Shown piece by piece: positions 35,026 to 47,153 of a stretch of DNA of 64,000 nucleotides. A model generated the notes under the pieces. It saw only the letters and a program-made list of their open reading frames with translations, searched no databases and had not been told where the DNA came from. Source of the stretch: Salvelinus alpinus. Lineage: Eukaryota; Chordata; Actinopteri; Salmoniformes; Salmonidae. The stretch lies in NCBI RefSeq assembly GCF_045679555.1, contig NC_092099.1, positions 11,330,076 through 11,394,075 on the forward strand, read 5' to 3'. The translations under genes and the position numbers were made by a program. Within the stretch, counting starts at the first letter, position 1. Each line of letters starts with the position of its first letter.

Positions 35026-35775
35026 ATCAAAGGCGATCTCTGATGAATGTTTCACAAAACCAATGGAGTCGTGGTTTGAATATAATATTTAACAGTTTTC
35101 AAGGCCGAGGCCTACTAGAGAATCCAGTCTATTAGTTTCTAAACTATTCATGTTGACTTGTACCAGTGTTAAAACAAACTGTAGTAGCCTACGGAACAAC
35201 TGTAAATGCATGCTGAAGTATTCTAAAAGTAGGCATATCTCCTTTGTAAACTTTTGCAAATACTGTAGGATTGTCACAAGGACACTGTGGATAATAGAAA
35301 TGTCTGCAAATACATCAATGTATGGGTAATCTAGCGTACTTTTATAATTATCTGGGTGTTCAGTTATGGAGTTCTGTTGTGGGCAAGAATAGCAGCATGT
35401 CATAGGTCAAGATGCAAGATGCTGAACAATCCAATGTACTGGATAGCCTTTCTTTACGCATCGCTCCTGCTGAAGCCTATGCTAGCTCTTTGGACATGAT
35501 AGAATGGAATGTACAACTAAAGAGATGATTTATCGTCATTTGTGCCAATTAAAAACTGGTTTACATAAAGTTATAGCAGATTGCCTGCATTTGCAAAAAA
35601 TATTAATATACGTATATATGTTTTTTTTTATTGAGCCATTTTGTTGACGTACTTGTTGAAGCAAAAAATATCAGTTACACTGGTTTCTGAATGTAATATG
35701 CCCTATTTGTAAACTTGTAATGGTGCAAGAGCTGGCAGCTGCTTTTCAGCATTGTAGGTGCATCTCTCCAATCAC
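35026..35775. other. Region downstream of cdk5r2, probably its former 3' UTR
   Basis: AT-rich, no ORF of note. ATTAAA at about 35547 is a possible polyadenylation signal. Confidence 0.4.
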
Positions 35776-36215
35776 CCTGGTCTCAGAGCATTTTGTATTA
35801 TTCTGTATGTAAATCAGAACACTCCATTTAGTATGATATGTTGCATTTTGTGTGGTTACATAAGACAGATGGCTACTTAACCCTTTTAGCTATCCGTTCC
35901 CCTAACCTTAACCCTTTAACCTAACTCCTAAATTTAACCGTAACCTCTAACCGCTAACTCCTAGTCTAGCTAATCTTAGCAAGCTCGCTAACATTAGCCA
36001 CCTAGCTAGAATTCGTAACATATCATACGTTTTTCGAATTCAGTACATTTAGCAAATTTGTAACATATAATACAAATTGTCATTCATAACATAGCATACG
36101 CAATGGGTGATGGACATCCACAAATTAATACATACCACACGAAATTTAACATATCATACTAAATGAAGGGTCTCAGATTTACGTACAGAGTAATACGAAA
36201 TGCTCTGAGACCAGG
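35776..36215. repeat. MITE with long inverted ends (GGTCTCAGAGCATTT family)
   Basis: The left arm CCTGGTCTCAGAGCATTTTG-TATTATTCTGTATGTAAATC mirrors the right arm ending CGAAATGCTCTGAGACCAGG. The interior has CTAACC-type repeats and ATTCGTAACATATCATACG. There is no coding capacity. Half of another copy is at 13030-13266. Confidence 0.78.
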
Positions 36216-36389
36216 TTGCTCTGCATTAAAACATTGGAGTAGATTTGCAGCTATTTGCGCAGTCTGAAAGAAGGCCATGCCAATATAATGTATTTAAGCA
36301 ACAAGGCACGCGAGGCAACCCATTTACCTGTGACTGTCTTCATGATACAGCACTGCCTCGGGTGCCTTATTTATTTTATAAAATGGTTA

Positions 36390-36999
36390 CCAACGTATAA
36401 AAAGTCTGTTCTGGACTTGGGGACTGTGAAGAGACCTCTGGTGGCATATCTTGTGAGGTATGCATGGGTGTCCGAGCTGTGTGCCAGTAGTTCAAACAGA
36501 CAGCTCGGTGCATTCAACATGTCAATGCCTCTCACAAATACAAGTAGTGATGAAGTCAATCTCTCCTCCACTTTGAGCCAGGAGAGATTGACATGCATAT
36601 TCATAATTTTAGCTCTCTGTGTACATCCAAGGTCCAGCCGTGTTGCCCTGTTCTGACCACATGACTGAACAGTAGTCCAGGTGCGACAAAGCTAGGACCT
36701 GCCTTGTTGATAGTGCTGTTAAGAATGTAACGCTTTATTATGAACAGACTTCTCCCCATCGTACCTGCTGTTGTATCAATATGTTTTGACCATGACAGTT
36801 TACAATCCAGGGTTACTCCAAGCAGTTTAGTCACCTCAACTTTCTCAATTTCCACATTATTTAGACACCCTAAAGACTGCACATCATGGTTCACCATCAG
36901 CCATAAACATCTTAAGAATAAGCTACCAGCCAAACAAGCTTGTAAACAATGTAAACAATACATTTTAATCTTTCCTTCCATATTTTCATTTAAATTCAT
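36390..36999 (-). mobile_element. Non-LTR retrotransposon fragment B
   Basis: The minus strand reads EVTKLLGVTLDCKLSWSKHID and MGRSLFIIKRY, the same post-RT segment as LINE fragment A (446-731). The adjoining 36390-36600 matches 190-260 (GGACTGTGAAGAGACCTCTG). Only this end is present. Confidence 0.7.
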
Positions 37000-37020
37000 A
37001 CCATTTCATTCTTCCACCAG

Positions 37021-37189
37021 AAGATATAGAAGGCTTGCGGTTGATGTAGAACGCCTCCTGGTGGCCATATTGGAAGACCACCGCATCATTTCTTCTGACA
37101 ACAACAGCTGGGTGGCTACCCCAAACTGCATGATAACAGTGCCTAAAACTAGTTGCTGCTCTAACAAGACAGATTCCCCGCAATCATGA
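37021..37189 (+). other. Possible exon of unknown gene
   Basis: A pyrimidine-rich acceptor (TTTCATTCTTCCACCAG) is followed by an open frame reading RLAVDVERLLVAILEDHRII, then SSDNNSWVATPNCMITVPKT, and TGA at 37187. The composition looks protein-like, but the family is not recognised and no partner exon is certain. It could be part of an unidentified repeat or a decayed exon. Confidence 0.25.
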
Positions 37190-37792
37190 AACCCCATTGG
37201 TGACATCAACGAGATAAGACTCAAGGACTGTCAGAAAAGAGAATGAACCTTTTGGCCCGTCAAGACCTCAACACAGACAGCAGTCAATACAAGGTTTGCT
37301 ACGATAATTTCATTACTGTTAAATCAAATCTGATCGATTTCGAGTTTAGTTTCGCTGTTCTGATAAGCAGTTGTTAGCTAGCTTGTAGTCTAGTTATTAG
37401 CATGTGTCGCTTGAGTTTCATGTTTTGGGGAAGCAATTTTTTCACCCTTTATAACAAAGGATTGCATGCATGCCTCTAGCATCGCATTTGCAGACTAATG
37501 TAAGCCTGAGGAGTAGATTGGATAGTGATAATTTAGGCTCATAATAAACACGTAGTGGCATAGGTTTATAGGCTATACCAGAGACATTTCTTTCCTTTGC
37601 AGAGGGGGAAATGTAGCCTTTGATAAACATTTAATGCAATTCTACTACACTTTATATGACTGGAGAGGAGAATATTGTTTAATACGATGGTAGTCTAGGC
37701 CTACTCTACTGACACTGACAACAAATAAATAAAAACGATCTCGTCTTGAAAGCAACCATGTAATCTAGGCTGAAAAGTGGTCCTGGATAAAA

Positions 37793-37957
37793 GGATCCAG
37801 CTTTTGTCAAATTAACGTAAACATTTATATTTTTGCATTTTAGTTAACCCTATTTTTTTCCCTAAACTTAACCTAATTCTCCTAACCTGCTGCATAAATT
37901 TTCTTAATCTGCTATGAAATGTCAAATATTACATTAATTTGACAAAAGCTGGATACC
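37793..37957. repeat. Short MITE with CCAGCTTTTGTCAAATTAA ends
   Basis: GGATCCAGCTTTTGTCAAAT at the left is mirrored by TTTGACAAAAGCTGGATACC at the right, about 165 bp apart. The interior contains CCTAAACTTAACCTAATTCT-type sequence. Confidence 0.75.
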
Positions 37958-38320
37958 TTCTAGCCATGACCGTGAAAAGCAGTGACGCAAATTGTCCATA
38001 TAGCCTGGAGGACATTATTGTCCAAAAAACTCCAATGATTATCATATTCATATGATCATATTCATATGATAACCCATTGATAATTTGATAACTGGAGGGG
38101 AAATGTATGGACATTACAGCATAGGACAAAGGCCTCAATGGGATCAGACAACCTGATGTGTTGACTATTGGTTGTTCCAGCCCAACAATAGATTTAATCT
38201 TTATATGACACTAAAACAACTGAATGAATTAAACACAACCATCACAACTGATGTTATAGGTGACCTGAAGAAGGGATATTCTAACATCAGGTGTGGTTCT
38301 CTTTTGTTTATGTACTGTAG

Positions 38321-38771
38321 GTTCACCAGCTGACCTCTAATCAAGACACCCATGTCAACGGGACTCCCACTGTGGAGATGAGCAATGCCGCATCAGTTTC
38401 TACTTCTACTTTGTCCTTTTCCAGATATGAAAGGACACATCCGTCAGTGATACGAGATTGTCATAGGCTGTGCTTTGGACAATCTGAATGATTCTGTTGA
38501 GCCATTTCAGTAGAGAGCACATTCACCTTGTCATCATGACAAACGTGCCCCCTTAAACTGTGTGAATATATAAAGTGTAATTTGGAACGTGTAAAATAAT
38601 ATTGTTGATATTGTAAACATACTGTAATTTAATATTAGGCTATATTGTTGTATGAGTTGAAATGACAAGTATTTTGTCGTCTCTGCTCTGCCTAACCCCA
38701 TTGAATATTGTAAATATCAAAAGTAAGCTTTGGCAATATGTACATTGTTACGTCATGCCAATAAAGATAAT

Positions 38772-38804
<33 letters not shown>

Positions 38805-38815
38805 TGTGTGTGTGC
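38321..38815 (+). other. Possible terminal exon or retroelement 3' tail with AATAAA
   Basis: After a TGTACTGTAG acceptor-like site a 56-codon frame (VHQLTSNQDTHVNGTPTVEM onward) runs to TGA at 38489. AATAAA lies at 38760-38765, followed by TTGAATTGAG and (GA)n(TG)n. This resembles either the last exon of an unrecognised gene or the 3' tail of a retroelement, since similar TTGAATTGA tails are common at LINE ends in fish. The second is as likely as the first. Confidence 0.3.
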
Positions 38816-38959
38816 TGGACGTAAAGCTGTTGCTGAGGCAGTGATGACCTGAAGAGCCTCTCATCCACTTTCACTTCCTAAGCCTTTCGCCTTCATCTGT
38901 TGGCTATTTGCATCCTTTTTATGCAGTATATATTAGAATAAATATGCAGGGCATACTGT

Positions 38960-41045
38960 TAACATTTACATTTACATTTAAGTCATTTAGCAGACGCTCT
39001 TATCCAGAGCGACTTACAAATTGGTGCATTCACCTTATGATATCCAGTGGAACAACCACTTTACAATAGTGCATCTAACTCTTTTAAGGGGGGGGGGGTT
39101 AGAAGGATTACTTTATCCTATCCTAGGTATTCCTTAAAGAGGTGGGGTTTCAGGTGTCTCCGGAAGGTGGTGATTGACTCCGCTGACCTGGCGTCGTGAG
39201 GGAGTTTGTTCCACCATTGGGGTGCCAGAGCAGCGAACAGTTTTGACTGGGCTGAGCGGGAACTGTACTTCCTCAGAGGTAGGGAGGCGAGCAGGCCAGA
39301 GGTGGATGAACGCAGTGCCCTTGTTTGGGTGTAGGGCCTGATCAGAGCCTGAAGGTACGGAGGTGCCGTTCCCCTCACAGCTCCGTAGGCAAGCACCATG
39401 GTCTTGTAGCGGATGCGAGCTTCAACTGGAAGCCAGTGGAGAGAGCGGAGGAGCGGGGTGACGTGAGAGAACTTGGGAAAGTTGAACACCAGACGGGCTG
39501 CGGCGTTCTGGATGAGTTGTAGGGGTTTAATGGCACAGGCAGGGAGCCCAGCCAACAGCGAGTTGCAGTAATCCAGACGGGAGATGACAAGTGCCTGGAT
39601 TAGGACCTGCGCCGCTTCCTGCGTGAGGCAGGGTCGTACTCTGCGAATGTTGTAGAGCATGAACCTACAGGAACGGGTCACCGCCTTGATGTTAGTTGAG
39701 AACGACAGGGTGTTGTCCAGGATCACGCCAAGGTTCTTAGCACTCTGGGAGGAGGACACAATGGAGTTGTCAACCGTGATGGCGAGATCATGGAACGGGC
39801 AGTCCTTCCCCGGGAGGAAGAGCAGCTCCGTCTTGCCGAGGTTCAGCTTGAGGTGGTGATCCGTCATCCACACTGATATGTCTGCCAGACATGCAGAGAT
39901 GCGATTCACCACCTGGTTATCAGAGGGGGGAAAGGAGAAGATTAATTGTGTGTCGTCTGCATAGCAATGATAGGAGAGACCATGTGAGGATATGACAGAG
40001 CCAAGTGACTTGGTGTATAGCGAGAATAGGAGAGGGCCTAGAACAGAGCCCTGGGGGACACCAGTGGTGAGAGCACGTGGTGCGGAGACAGATTCTCGCC
40101 ACGCCACCTGGTAGGAGCGACCTGTCAGGTAGGACGCAATCCAAGCGTGGGCCGCGCCGGAGATGCCCAGCTCGGAGAGGGTGGAGAGGAGGATCTGATG
40201 GTTCACAGTATCAAAGGCAGCCGATAGGTCTAGAAGGATGAGAGCAGAGGAGAGAGAGTTAGCTTTAGCAGTGCGGAGCGCCTCCGTGACACAGAGAAGA
40301 GCAGTCTCAGTTGAATGACTAGTCTTGAAACCTGACTGATTTGGATCAAGAAGGTCATTCTGAGAGAGATAGCAGGAGAGCTGGCCAAGGACGGCACGTT
40401 CAAGAGTTTTGGAGAGAAAAGAAAGAAGGGATACTGGTCTGTAGTTGTTGACATCGGAGGGATCGAGTGTAGGTTTTTTCAGAAGGGGTGCAACTCTCGC
40501 TCTCTTGAAGACGGAAGGGACGTAGCCAGCGGTCAAGGATGAGTTGATGAGCGAGGTGAGGTAAGGGAGAAGGTCTCCGGAAATGGTCTGGAGAAGAGAG
40601 GAGGGGATAGGGTCAAGCGGGCAGGTTGTTGGGCGGCCGGCCGTCACAAGACGCGAGATTTCATCTGGAGAGAGAGGGGAGAAAGAGGTCAAAGCACAGG
40701 GTAGGGCAGTGTGAGCAGAACCAGCGGTGTCGTTTGACTTAGCAAACGAGGATCGGATGTCGTCGACCTTCTTTTCAAAATGGTTGACGAAGTCATCAGC
40801 AGAGAGGGAGGAGGGGGGAGGAGGGGGAGGAGGATTCAGGAGGGAGGAGAAGGTGGCAAAGAGCTTCCTAGGGTTAGAGGCAGATGCTTGGAATTTAGAG
40901 TGGTAGAAATTGGCTTTAGCAGCAGAGACAGAAGAGGAGAATGTAGAGAGGAGGGAGTGAAAGGATGCCAGGTCCGCAGGGAGGCGAGTTTTCCTCCATT
41001 TCCGCTCGGCTGCCCGGAGCCCTGTTCTGTGAGCTCGCAACTTAA
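38960..41045 (-). mobile_element. L2-type LINE, 5'-truncated, with intact RT ORF
   Basis: Minus-strand ORF 41040-39118 is 640 codons without a stop. It starts past the endonuclease domain and reads NNYRPVSLLSFLSKTLER, LLDLSAAFDTVNHQ, TTGVPQGSVLGPLLFSLYT, HCYADDTQLIF and a long C-terminal domain ending HLFKEYLG. These are the RT boxes of L2-clade LINEs, with the catalytic YADD present. The 3' UTR ends with GTCGCTCTGGATAAGAGCGT and a TAAATG repeat at 38965-39030, the same tail as HpaI SINEs. The open ORF suggests a recent insertion, but 5' truncation leaves it without an endonuclease. Confidence 0.88.
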
Positions 41046-41462
41046 AGTTAAGTGTATCATAACATTAGGGGGTGGTTGCGTAGTCTTTAAATAATCAAAG
41101 GACTTTACGCATTTCAAGAGCGTGAAACACTGATACGTTGTGGATATTTGCGGCTACTAGAAACCCTGTTAACATACTTGGTCTATAAAGATACACATTT
41201 CATTTTGGAAATCAATTTTGGTCATGACAATAACTTATGTGATCAGTATGACGATTACCCACTTTACTCTGACAGGTCGGATAATATCTTCATGAGACAA
41301 TGTGGTTAACATTGATACAAGAGGAATTCCCCAGAACTAGAACACGTTGGCCAAAGGCTCCTCCAGTTGATTGGTTGGAATTTGCTGCAGTCTGATAGAA
41401 GTGTCTGTGTGAAGACGTTGTAGGCTGCAGTCTGAGCTTTGTCGGGTCCTAGGAATGTATAA

Positions 41463-41489
41463 TCGAATAGGGTGCCATTTGAGATGCAG
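41463..41489. repeat. Half copy of the palindromic salmonid repeat
   Basis: GAATAGGGTGCCATTTGAGA matches one arm of the family at 9488. The other arm is missing, and the minisatellite starts about 50 bp later. Confidence 0.55.
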
Positions 41490-41536
41490 CCCGGGTCTGA
41501 TGGTACTGTCGTTCTCACCGTTGATAGCACTGACCC

Positions 41537-43940
41537 GCCGTTCTCTACAATACTGTCGTTCTCTACAACACTGTCGTTGTCTACAATACTGTCGTTCTCT
41601 ACAACACTCGTTCTCTACAACACTGTCGTTCTCTACAATACTGTCGTTCTCTACAATACTGTCGTTCTCTACAACACTGTCGTTCTCTACAACACTGTCG
41701 TTCTCTACAACACTGTCGTTCTCTACAATACTGTCGTTCTCTAAAACACTGTCGTTCTCTACAACACTGTCGTTCTCTACAATACTGTCGTTCTCTACAA
41801 CACTGTCGTTCTATACAACACTGTCGTTCTCTACAACACTGTCGTTCTCTACAATACTGTCGTTCTCTACAACACTGTCGTTCTATACAACACTGTCGTT
41901 CTCTACAACACTGTCGTTCTCTACAATACTGTCGTTCTCTACAACACTGTCGTTCTCTACAACACTGTCGTTCTCTACAATACTGTCGTTCTATACAACA
42001 CTGTCGTTCTATACAACAATGTCGTTCTCTACAATACTGTCGTTCTACAATACTGTCGTTCTCTACAATACTGTCGTTCTCTACAACACTGTCGTTCTAT
42101 ACAACACTGTCGTTCTCTACAACAATGTCGTTCTCTACAATACTGTCGTTCTCTACAACACTGTCGTTCTCTACAATACTGTCGTTCTCTACAACACTGT
42201 CGTTCTCTACAACACTGTCGTTCTCTACAACAATGTCGTTCTATACAACACTGTCGTTCTCTACAACACTGTCGTTCTCTACAACACTGTCATTCTCTAC
42301 AACAATGTCGTTCTATACAACACTGTCGTTCTCTACAATACTGTCGTTCTCTACAACACTGTCGTTCTCTACAACAATGTCGTTCTATACAACACTGTCG
42401 TTCTCTACAATACTGTCGTTCTCTACAACAATGTCGTTCTCTACAATACTGTCGTTCTCTACAACAATGTCGTTCTATACAACACTGTCGTTCTCTACAA
42501 TACTGTCGTTCTCTACAACAATGTCGTTCTCTACAATACTGTCGTTCTCTACAACAATGTCGTTCTATACAACACTGTCGTTCTCTACAATACTGTCGTT
42601 CTCTACAACAATGTCGTTCTATACAACAATGTCGTTCTCTACAATACTGTCGTTCTCTACAACACTGTCGTTCTCTACAATACTGTCGTTCTCTACAACA
42701 ATGTCATTCTCTACAATACTGTCGTTCTCTACAACACTGTCGTTCTCTACAACAATGTCGTTCTCTACAATACTGTCGTTCTCTACAACACTGTCGTTCT
42801 ATACAACACTGTCGTTCTCTACAATACTGTCGTTCTCTACAACACTGTCGTTCTCTACAACACTGTCGTTCTCTACAACAATGTCGTTCTATACAACACT
42901 GTCGTTCTCTACAATACTGTCGTTCTCTACAACAATGTCGTTCTCTACAATACTGTCGTTCTCTACAACAATGTCGTTCTATACAACACTGTCGTTCTCT
43001 ACAATACTGTCGTTCTCTACAACAATGTCGTTCTATACAACACTGTCGTTCTCTACAATACTGTTGTTCTCTACAACAATGTCGTTCTCTACAATACTGT
43101 CGTTCTCTACAACACTGTCGTTCTCTACAATACTGTCGTTCTCTACAACAATGTCATTCTCTACAATACTGTCGTTCTCTACAACACTGTCGTTCTCTAC
43201 AACAATGTCGTTCTCTACAATACTGTCGTTCTCTACAACACTGTCGTTCTATACAACACTGTCGTTCTCTACAACACTGTCGTTCTCTACAATACTGTCG
43301 TTCTCTACAACACTGTCGTTCTCTACAACACTGTCGTTCTCTACAATACTGTCGTTCTCTACAACACTGTCGTTCTATACAACACTGTCGTTCTCTACAA
43401 CACTGTCGTTCTCTACAATACTGTCGTTCTCTACAACACTGTCGTTCTATACAACACTGTCGTTCTCTACAACACTGTCGTTCTCTACAATACTGTCATT
43501 CTCTACAACACTGTCGTTCTCTACAACATACAACACTGTCGCTCTCTACAACACTGTTGTTCTATACAACACTGTCGTTCTCTACAATACTGTCGTTCTC
43601 TACAATACGGTCGTTCTCTTCAATACTGTCGTTCTCTACAACACTGTCGTTCTCTGCAATACTGTAGTTCTCTGCAATACTGTCGTTCTCTACAACACTG
43701 TCGTTCTCTACAACACTGTCGTTCTCTACAACAATGTCGTTCTCTACAACAATGTCGTTCTCTACAACACTGTCGTTCTCTACAACACTGTCGTTCTCTA
43801 CAACACTGTCGTTCTCTACAACAATGTCGTTCTCTACAACACTGTCGTTCTCTACAATACTGTCGTTCTCTACAACACTGTCGTTCTCTACAACACTGTC
43901 GTTCTCTACAATACTGTCGTTCTCTACAACCCTGTTGTTG
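41537..43940. repeat. 18-bp minisatellite, about 133 copies, with higher-order repeats
   Basis: The unit is CTGTCGTTCTCTACAACA, with three common changes: ACAATACTG, ACAACAATG and TTCTATACA. Variants recur in ordered blocks. The rare GTCATTCTC variant occurs at about 42703 and again exactly 450 bp (25 units) later, in the same local order. 72-bp and 90-bp blocks repeat near 43330-43490 and 42380-42560. The period is divisible by three, so several frames stay open; none is a gene. Confidence 0.95.
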
Positions 43941-43977
43941 GACAAAGTTAGCTGCTCTTTAGATCTCTATTACATAG

Positions 43978-44234
43978 AGATGTAGGATCTTAATTTGAGC
44001 CAGTTTGATACAGCAGGAAAATAATACTGCAGCATCAGGAAATGTGAATTATTATGTGGATTATAATTAACTGACATTTTTTGTAGGGGTTGGTACAATT
44101 TTCATTAGAGCAAATTAGGTCTGAATTTTCAAAGTGGAATTTACAAACTTTAGAAGCCTTTTTAAAACTCAAATACACTACAAGTTTGCAATTCTCATCA
44201 ACAAAAGAGTGATCGAAATTAAGATCCTACATCT
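43978..44234. repeat. MITE with AGATGTAGGATCTTAATTT ends
   Basis: AGATGTAGGATCTTAATTTG at the left is mirrored by AAATTAAGATCCTACATCT at the right. It is about 257 bp, has no coding capacity, and is of a type common in salmonid DNA. Confidence 0.8.
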
Positions 44235-46311
44235 TTACACTGAGACAGAATCAGACAAGCTGACCAGTCATTGCTTCAAATACACCCCTTCTAATCTGGG
44301 ATTATTTCAGACAAGCCATTGACACCTGTAACATTTTCGCAAGTTTCCCCTTAGATATGCCAGCTGCAAGTCAAAAATGGCTGTATTGTACAAATGTAAT
44401 TTAAGGTTAGTGTTAAGCATTAGGGTTAGAAGTGTGGTTAAGTTTAGAGTTAGGGTTAGGTTTAAAATCAGATTTTATGATACTCTACAGAGTTGCCTCC
44501 AGATTAATGACGAAAAATGCTAGAATGCAACATTTTCACTCCGATGATGTAATACAAGGTCAAAATATCTGTGCTTGAGCATCATGTCTATGAATAGTAA
44601 AATCATTCATGTCATGTTTAGATGGGTGTATTAATGTTGATTTATATTTATCTTAAATGTTGTATTGACTGTAGTGAAAGCCCATCATTTGGTCATTGTT
44701 CCACTGTGGTAGAGGAATGACTTAAAAGCAAAGTTCAACTAAATGGAAACTAAAGTGGAACAAGGAACATGAGGGATTGTGGGCTATTCTTTTCACTTAC
44801 CATAACTGCCACTCCTAATCTGTTCAACAAGATTATACCTGATCCTGCATGTAGTTGCAGTCAACTCGACTAGCTACAGTATAGGACACCACTCAACTGC
44901 AGCTATATTGACTGAGCTTAATCCACTTTAGCCCAGTTTACAGTGAATGGGTTGAGGTAAAAGATCACGCTGTGGGTGGTAGAACGCGTAGTTGTGAACG
45001 GTAGCTGAGGACACAGAGTCATGTTTACCATTGAGAGAGAAAGGTGACTCCCTCTGCTGAAAATGTACGACATTGAATGACCAACTGACCGAGAATAGTG
45101 ATCCCTGAATTTCAAAAACCTACACATTTATCTGTGTCCCTGTCCTTGTATTGCACCTTATGGATGATCAAAACTCAATTCTTTGCTGGTGTCAAATCTA
45201 GGGAATACAGTGTCTGTTACGGGTGACGTTTAAAACAGTTTAGCCAGACTTTCCACAATGAATCCCATCACATGTGTTTATGTAACAGATGACAGTAGAG
45301 CAAAGGACACAGGGAGGAGGCATCTTTCTTGATGAAACTGCTTACTGACATGTTATATATGCCATTTAGCAGACACTTTTATCCAACGCAATTAACAGTC
45401 ATGCATGAATAAATTTTTTGGTTGGCCACAGCAGGAATCAATCACACAACCTTGCATTGCAAGCGCCATGCTCTGCCAACTCAACCAGAGAGGACCACAG
45501 AGCCACGGAGAACCAATAACACATGTATTCTTCTGGCTGCTCCTTATCTCTGTCAGGACTAGACAAAAGCGTTGCCGTTCACTGTATAAAGTATCACCGA
45601 ACAATATACCAATGGTTCAATTTTATCTAGTCCTTGATTTGCAGTCACATATTTCCAGAAATGTGCAATAAAATGGCTCCAGGGTTTTAAAATCTCTCCT
45701 CATCTGAGGCAGTTATATAATAGAGCTTGTAGGTGTGGTGTGTGACTGAGCCCATTTGGATTGGTTTAATAATACCTCCCACTGGCTGCGAGTTAGAGTT
45801 AGTCAGTTACTGACTCGATCACTTCAAAACAACAGTCAGAGAACACTGACCCTTAACCCCTGGGATAACACTTCCTCACACACAAAGTACTGATGTACTC
45901 AACTCAGTGACCATCTGATTTATTTGAACAGTTTTACCAAGATGTCAATGGATGAAATTTGCATGAAATGGAGAACAATTGCCCATTTCTAAACTTTGGG
46001 GGACACTTTGGGTTGAACTGGTGTGTCCATTAGTGAAGTCACAAGGGACTGAAATAAAACATTCATGTAAAATGTAATTTCTGGTTAATTAAGAGGGTAT
46101 AGACAGAGATAATGTCACATAAATATATTGTGCAATGATAAAAGAAATGCAGGTATATGAAGATAATACCTAATATCTCTGTTTAGTACATTGATCACAT
46201 TGTATACCTGTTCTAGTTTGCTGTACTTTCACGTTCACGCTGTGTAAGCCCTGATCAGGGAAAACAATTCCCAATTCCCATCCTAAAACGGTACCACGTT
46301 GAAAGTCACTG
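44235..46311. other. Intergenic, one old SINE, no gene seen
   Basis: A TTAGGG-like degenerate stretch lies at about 44405-44462 and the diverged SINE at 45361. No other gene or element is recognised. Confidence 0.5.
45361..45500 (-). mobile_element. HpaI-type salmonid SINE, diverged, reverse orientation
   Basis: Read on the minus strand, a diverged tRNA-like head (GTTGAGTTGGCAGAGCATGG, CTTGCAATGCAAGGTTGTG) is followed by a tail resembling AAAGTGTCTGCTAAATGGC. The middle is divergent, which indicates an old copy. Confidence 0.7.
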
Positions 46312-46475
46312 AGCTCTTCAGTAAAGCCAATCTACTGCCAATGTTTGTCCATGGAGATCGCATGGCTGTGTGCTCGGTTTTATACACCTGTCAGCAACGG
46401 GTGTGGATGAAACAGCCAAATCCACTAATTTGAAGGGGTGTTCCCATACTTTTGTATATATAGTGTTTTTAAAAT
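46312..46475 (-). mobile_element. Tc1-like transposon, family B, 5' end fragment
   Basis: On the minus strand this is the family B left end: CCTTCAAATTAGTGGATTTG, AGGTGTATAAAACCGAGC and CCATGGACAAACATTGGCAG. Only about 160 bp remain. Confidence 0.7.
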
Positions 46476-47153
46476 AATTAATCTACCTTGCGGATCTGTT
46501 TGAACAATTTGCACATTCGGATCAAAATGATTGTTAATTAATATCATCACACTTTTTGAGTTTATTTGCCCATGGGAGAAGTATATTTCGACACCCCCAG
46601 TCCTTTTTCCACACAACTTCATCTAAAATTGTTGAATGAGTATCCTGTAAACAATAGATATTATATTCCCTCTCTTTCAGCCAGGTAAATACTGATTGTC
46701 TTTTCTTATTATCGACTAAGTCATTAGAATTATAACTGGCTATACTTATTTCAACATATACTATAATGAGATAAAACTTTCCGTTCTATTTATCTTAATA
46801 TATGTTTGTAAACTTACCATTGAAGAGTACCATAATGATTGAGTGTCCATATAGCAGTACCATGATATTTGCACTGCTAAACCTCCAATAGTGTTTGTCA
46901 CTATTCCAGTGTTTGAATAGTGTTTGTCACTATTCCACCCGCTAAATCCTCCCCCCAACCCAAGTTGGGTTGTTGTCCCAGTGACTGGAAGACCTCCCCT
47001 GTCCACCTGGCTTCTAGGGCCTTTGAGCGATTGGGACCCATCGTTTAAAAAGAGCACACGGTGCCACCCACAGAACAGAAGCAGATTAACTGGCAAAAAC
47101 ATTTCCAACGCCCTCACCTCGATTGTATTGTATTCAGTTATTTAAACATATAC
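46476..47153. other. Intergenic, no gene seen
   Basis: AT-rich. A short direct repeat GTGTTTGTCACTATTCCA occurs twice at about 46892-46942. Nothing else is recognised. Confidence 0.45.

Noticed and set aside
41455-43962. 835-codon plus-strand ORF (and a 608-codon one in another frame)
   Set aside because: Both are translations of the 18-bp minisatellite. The period is a multiple of three and lacks stops, so several frames are open at once; there is no other coding evidence.
44402-44462. Interstitial telomere repeat
   Set aside because: Only scattered TTAGGG-like words with many interruptions; part of a degenerate dispersed repeat.
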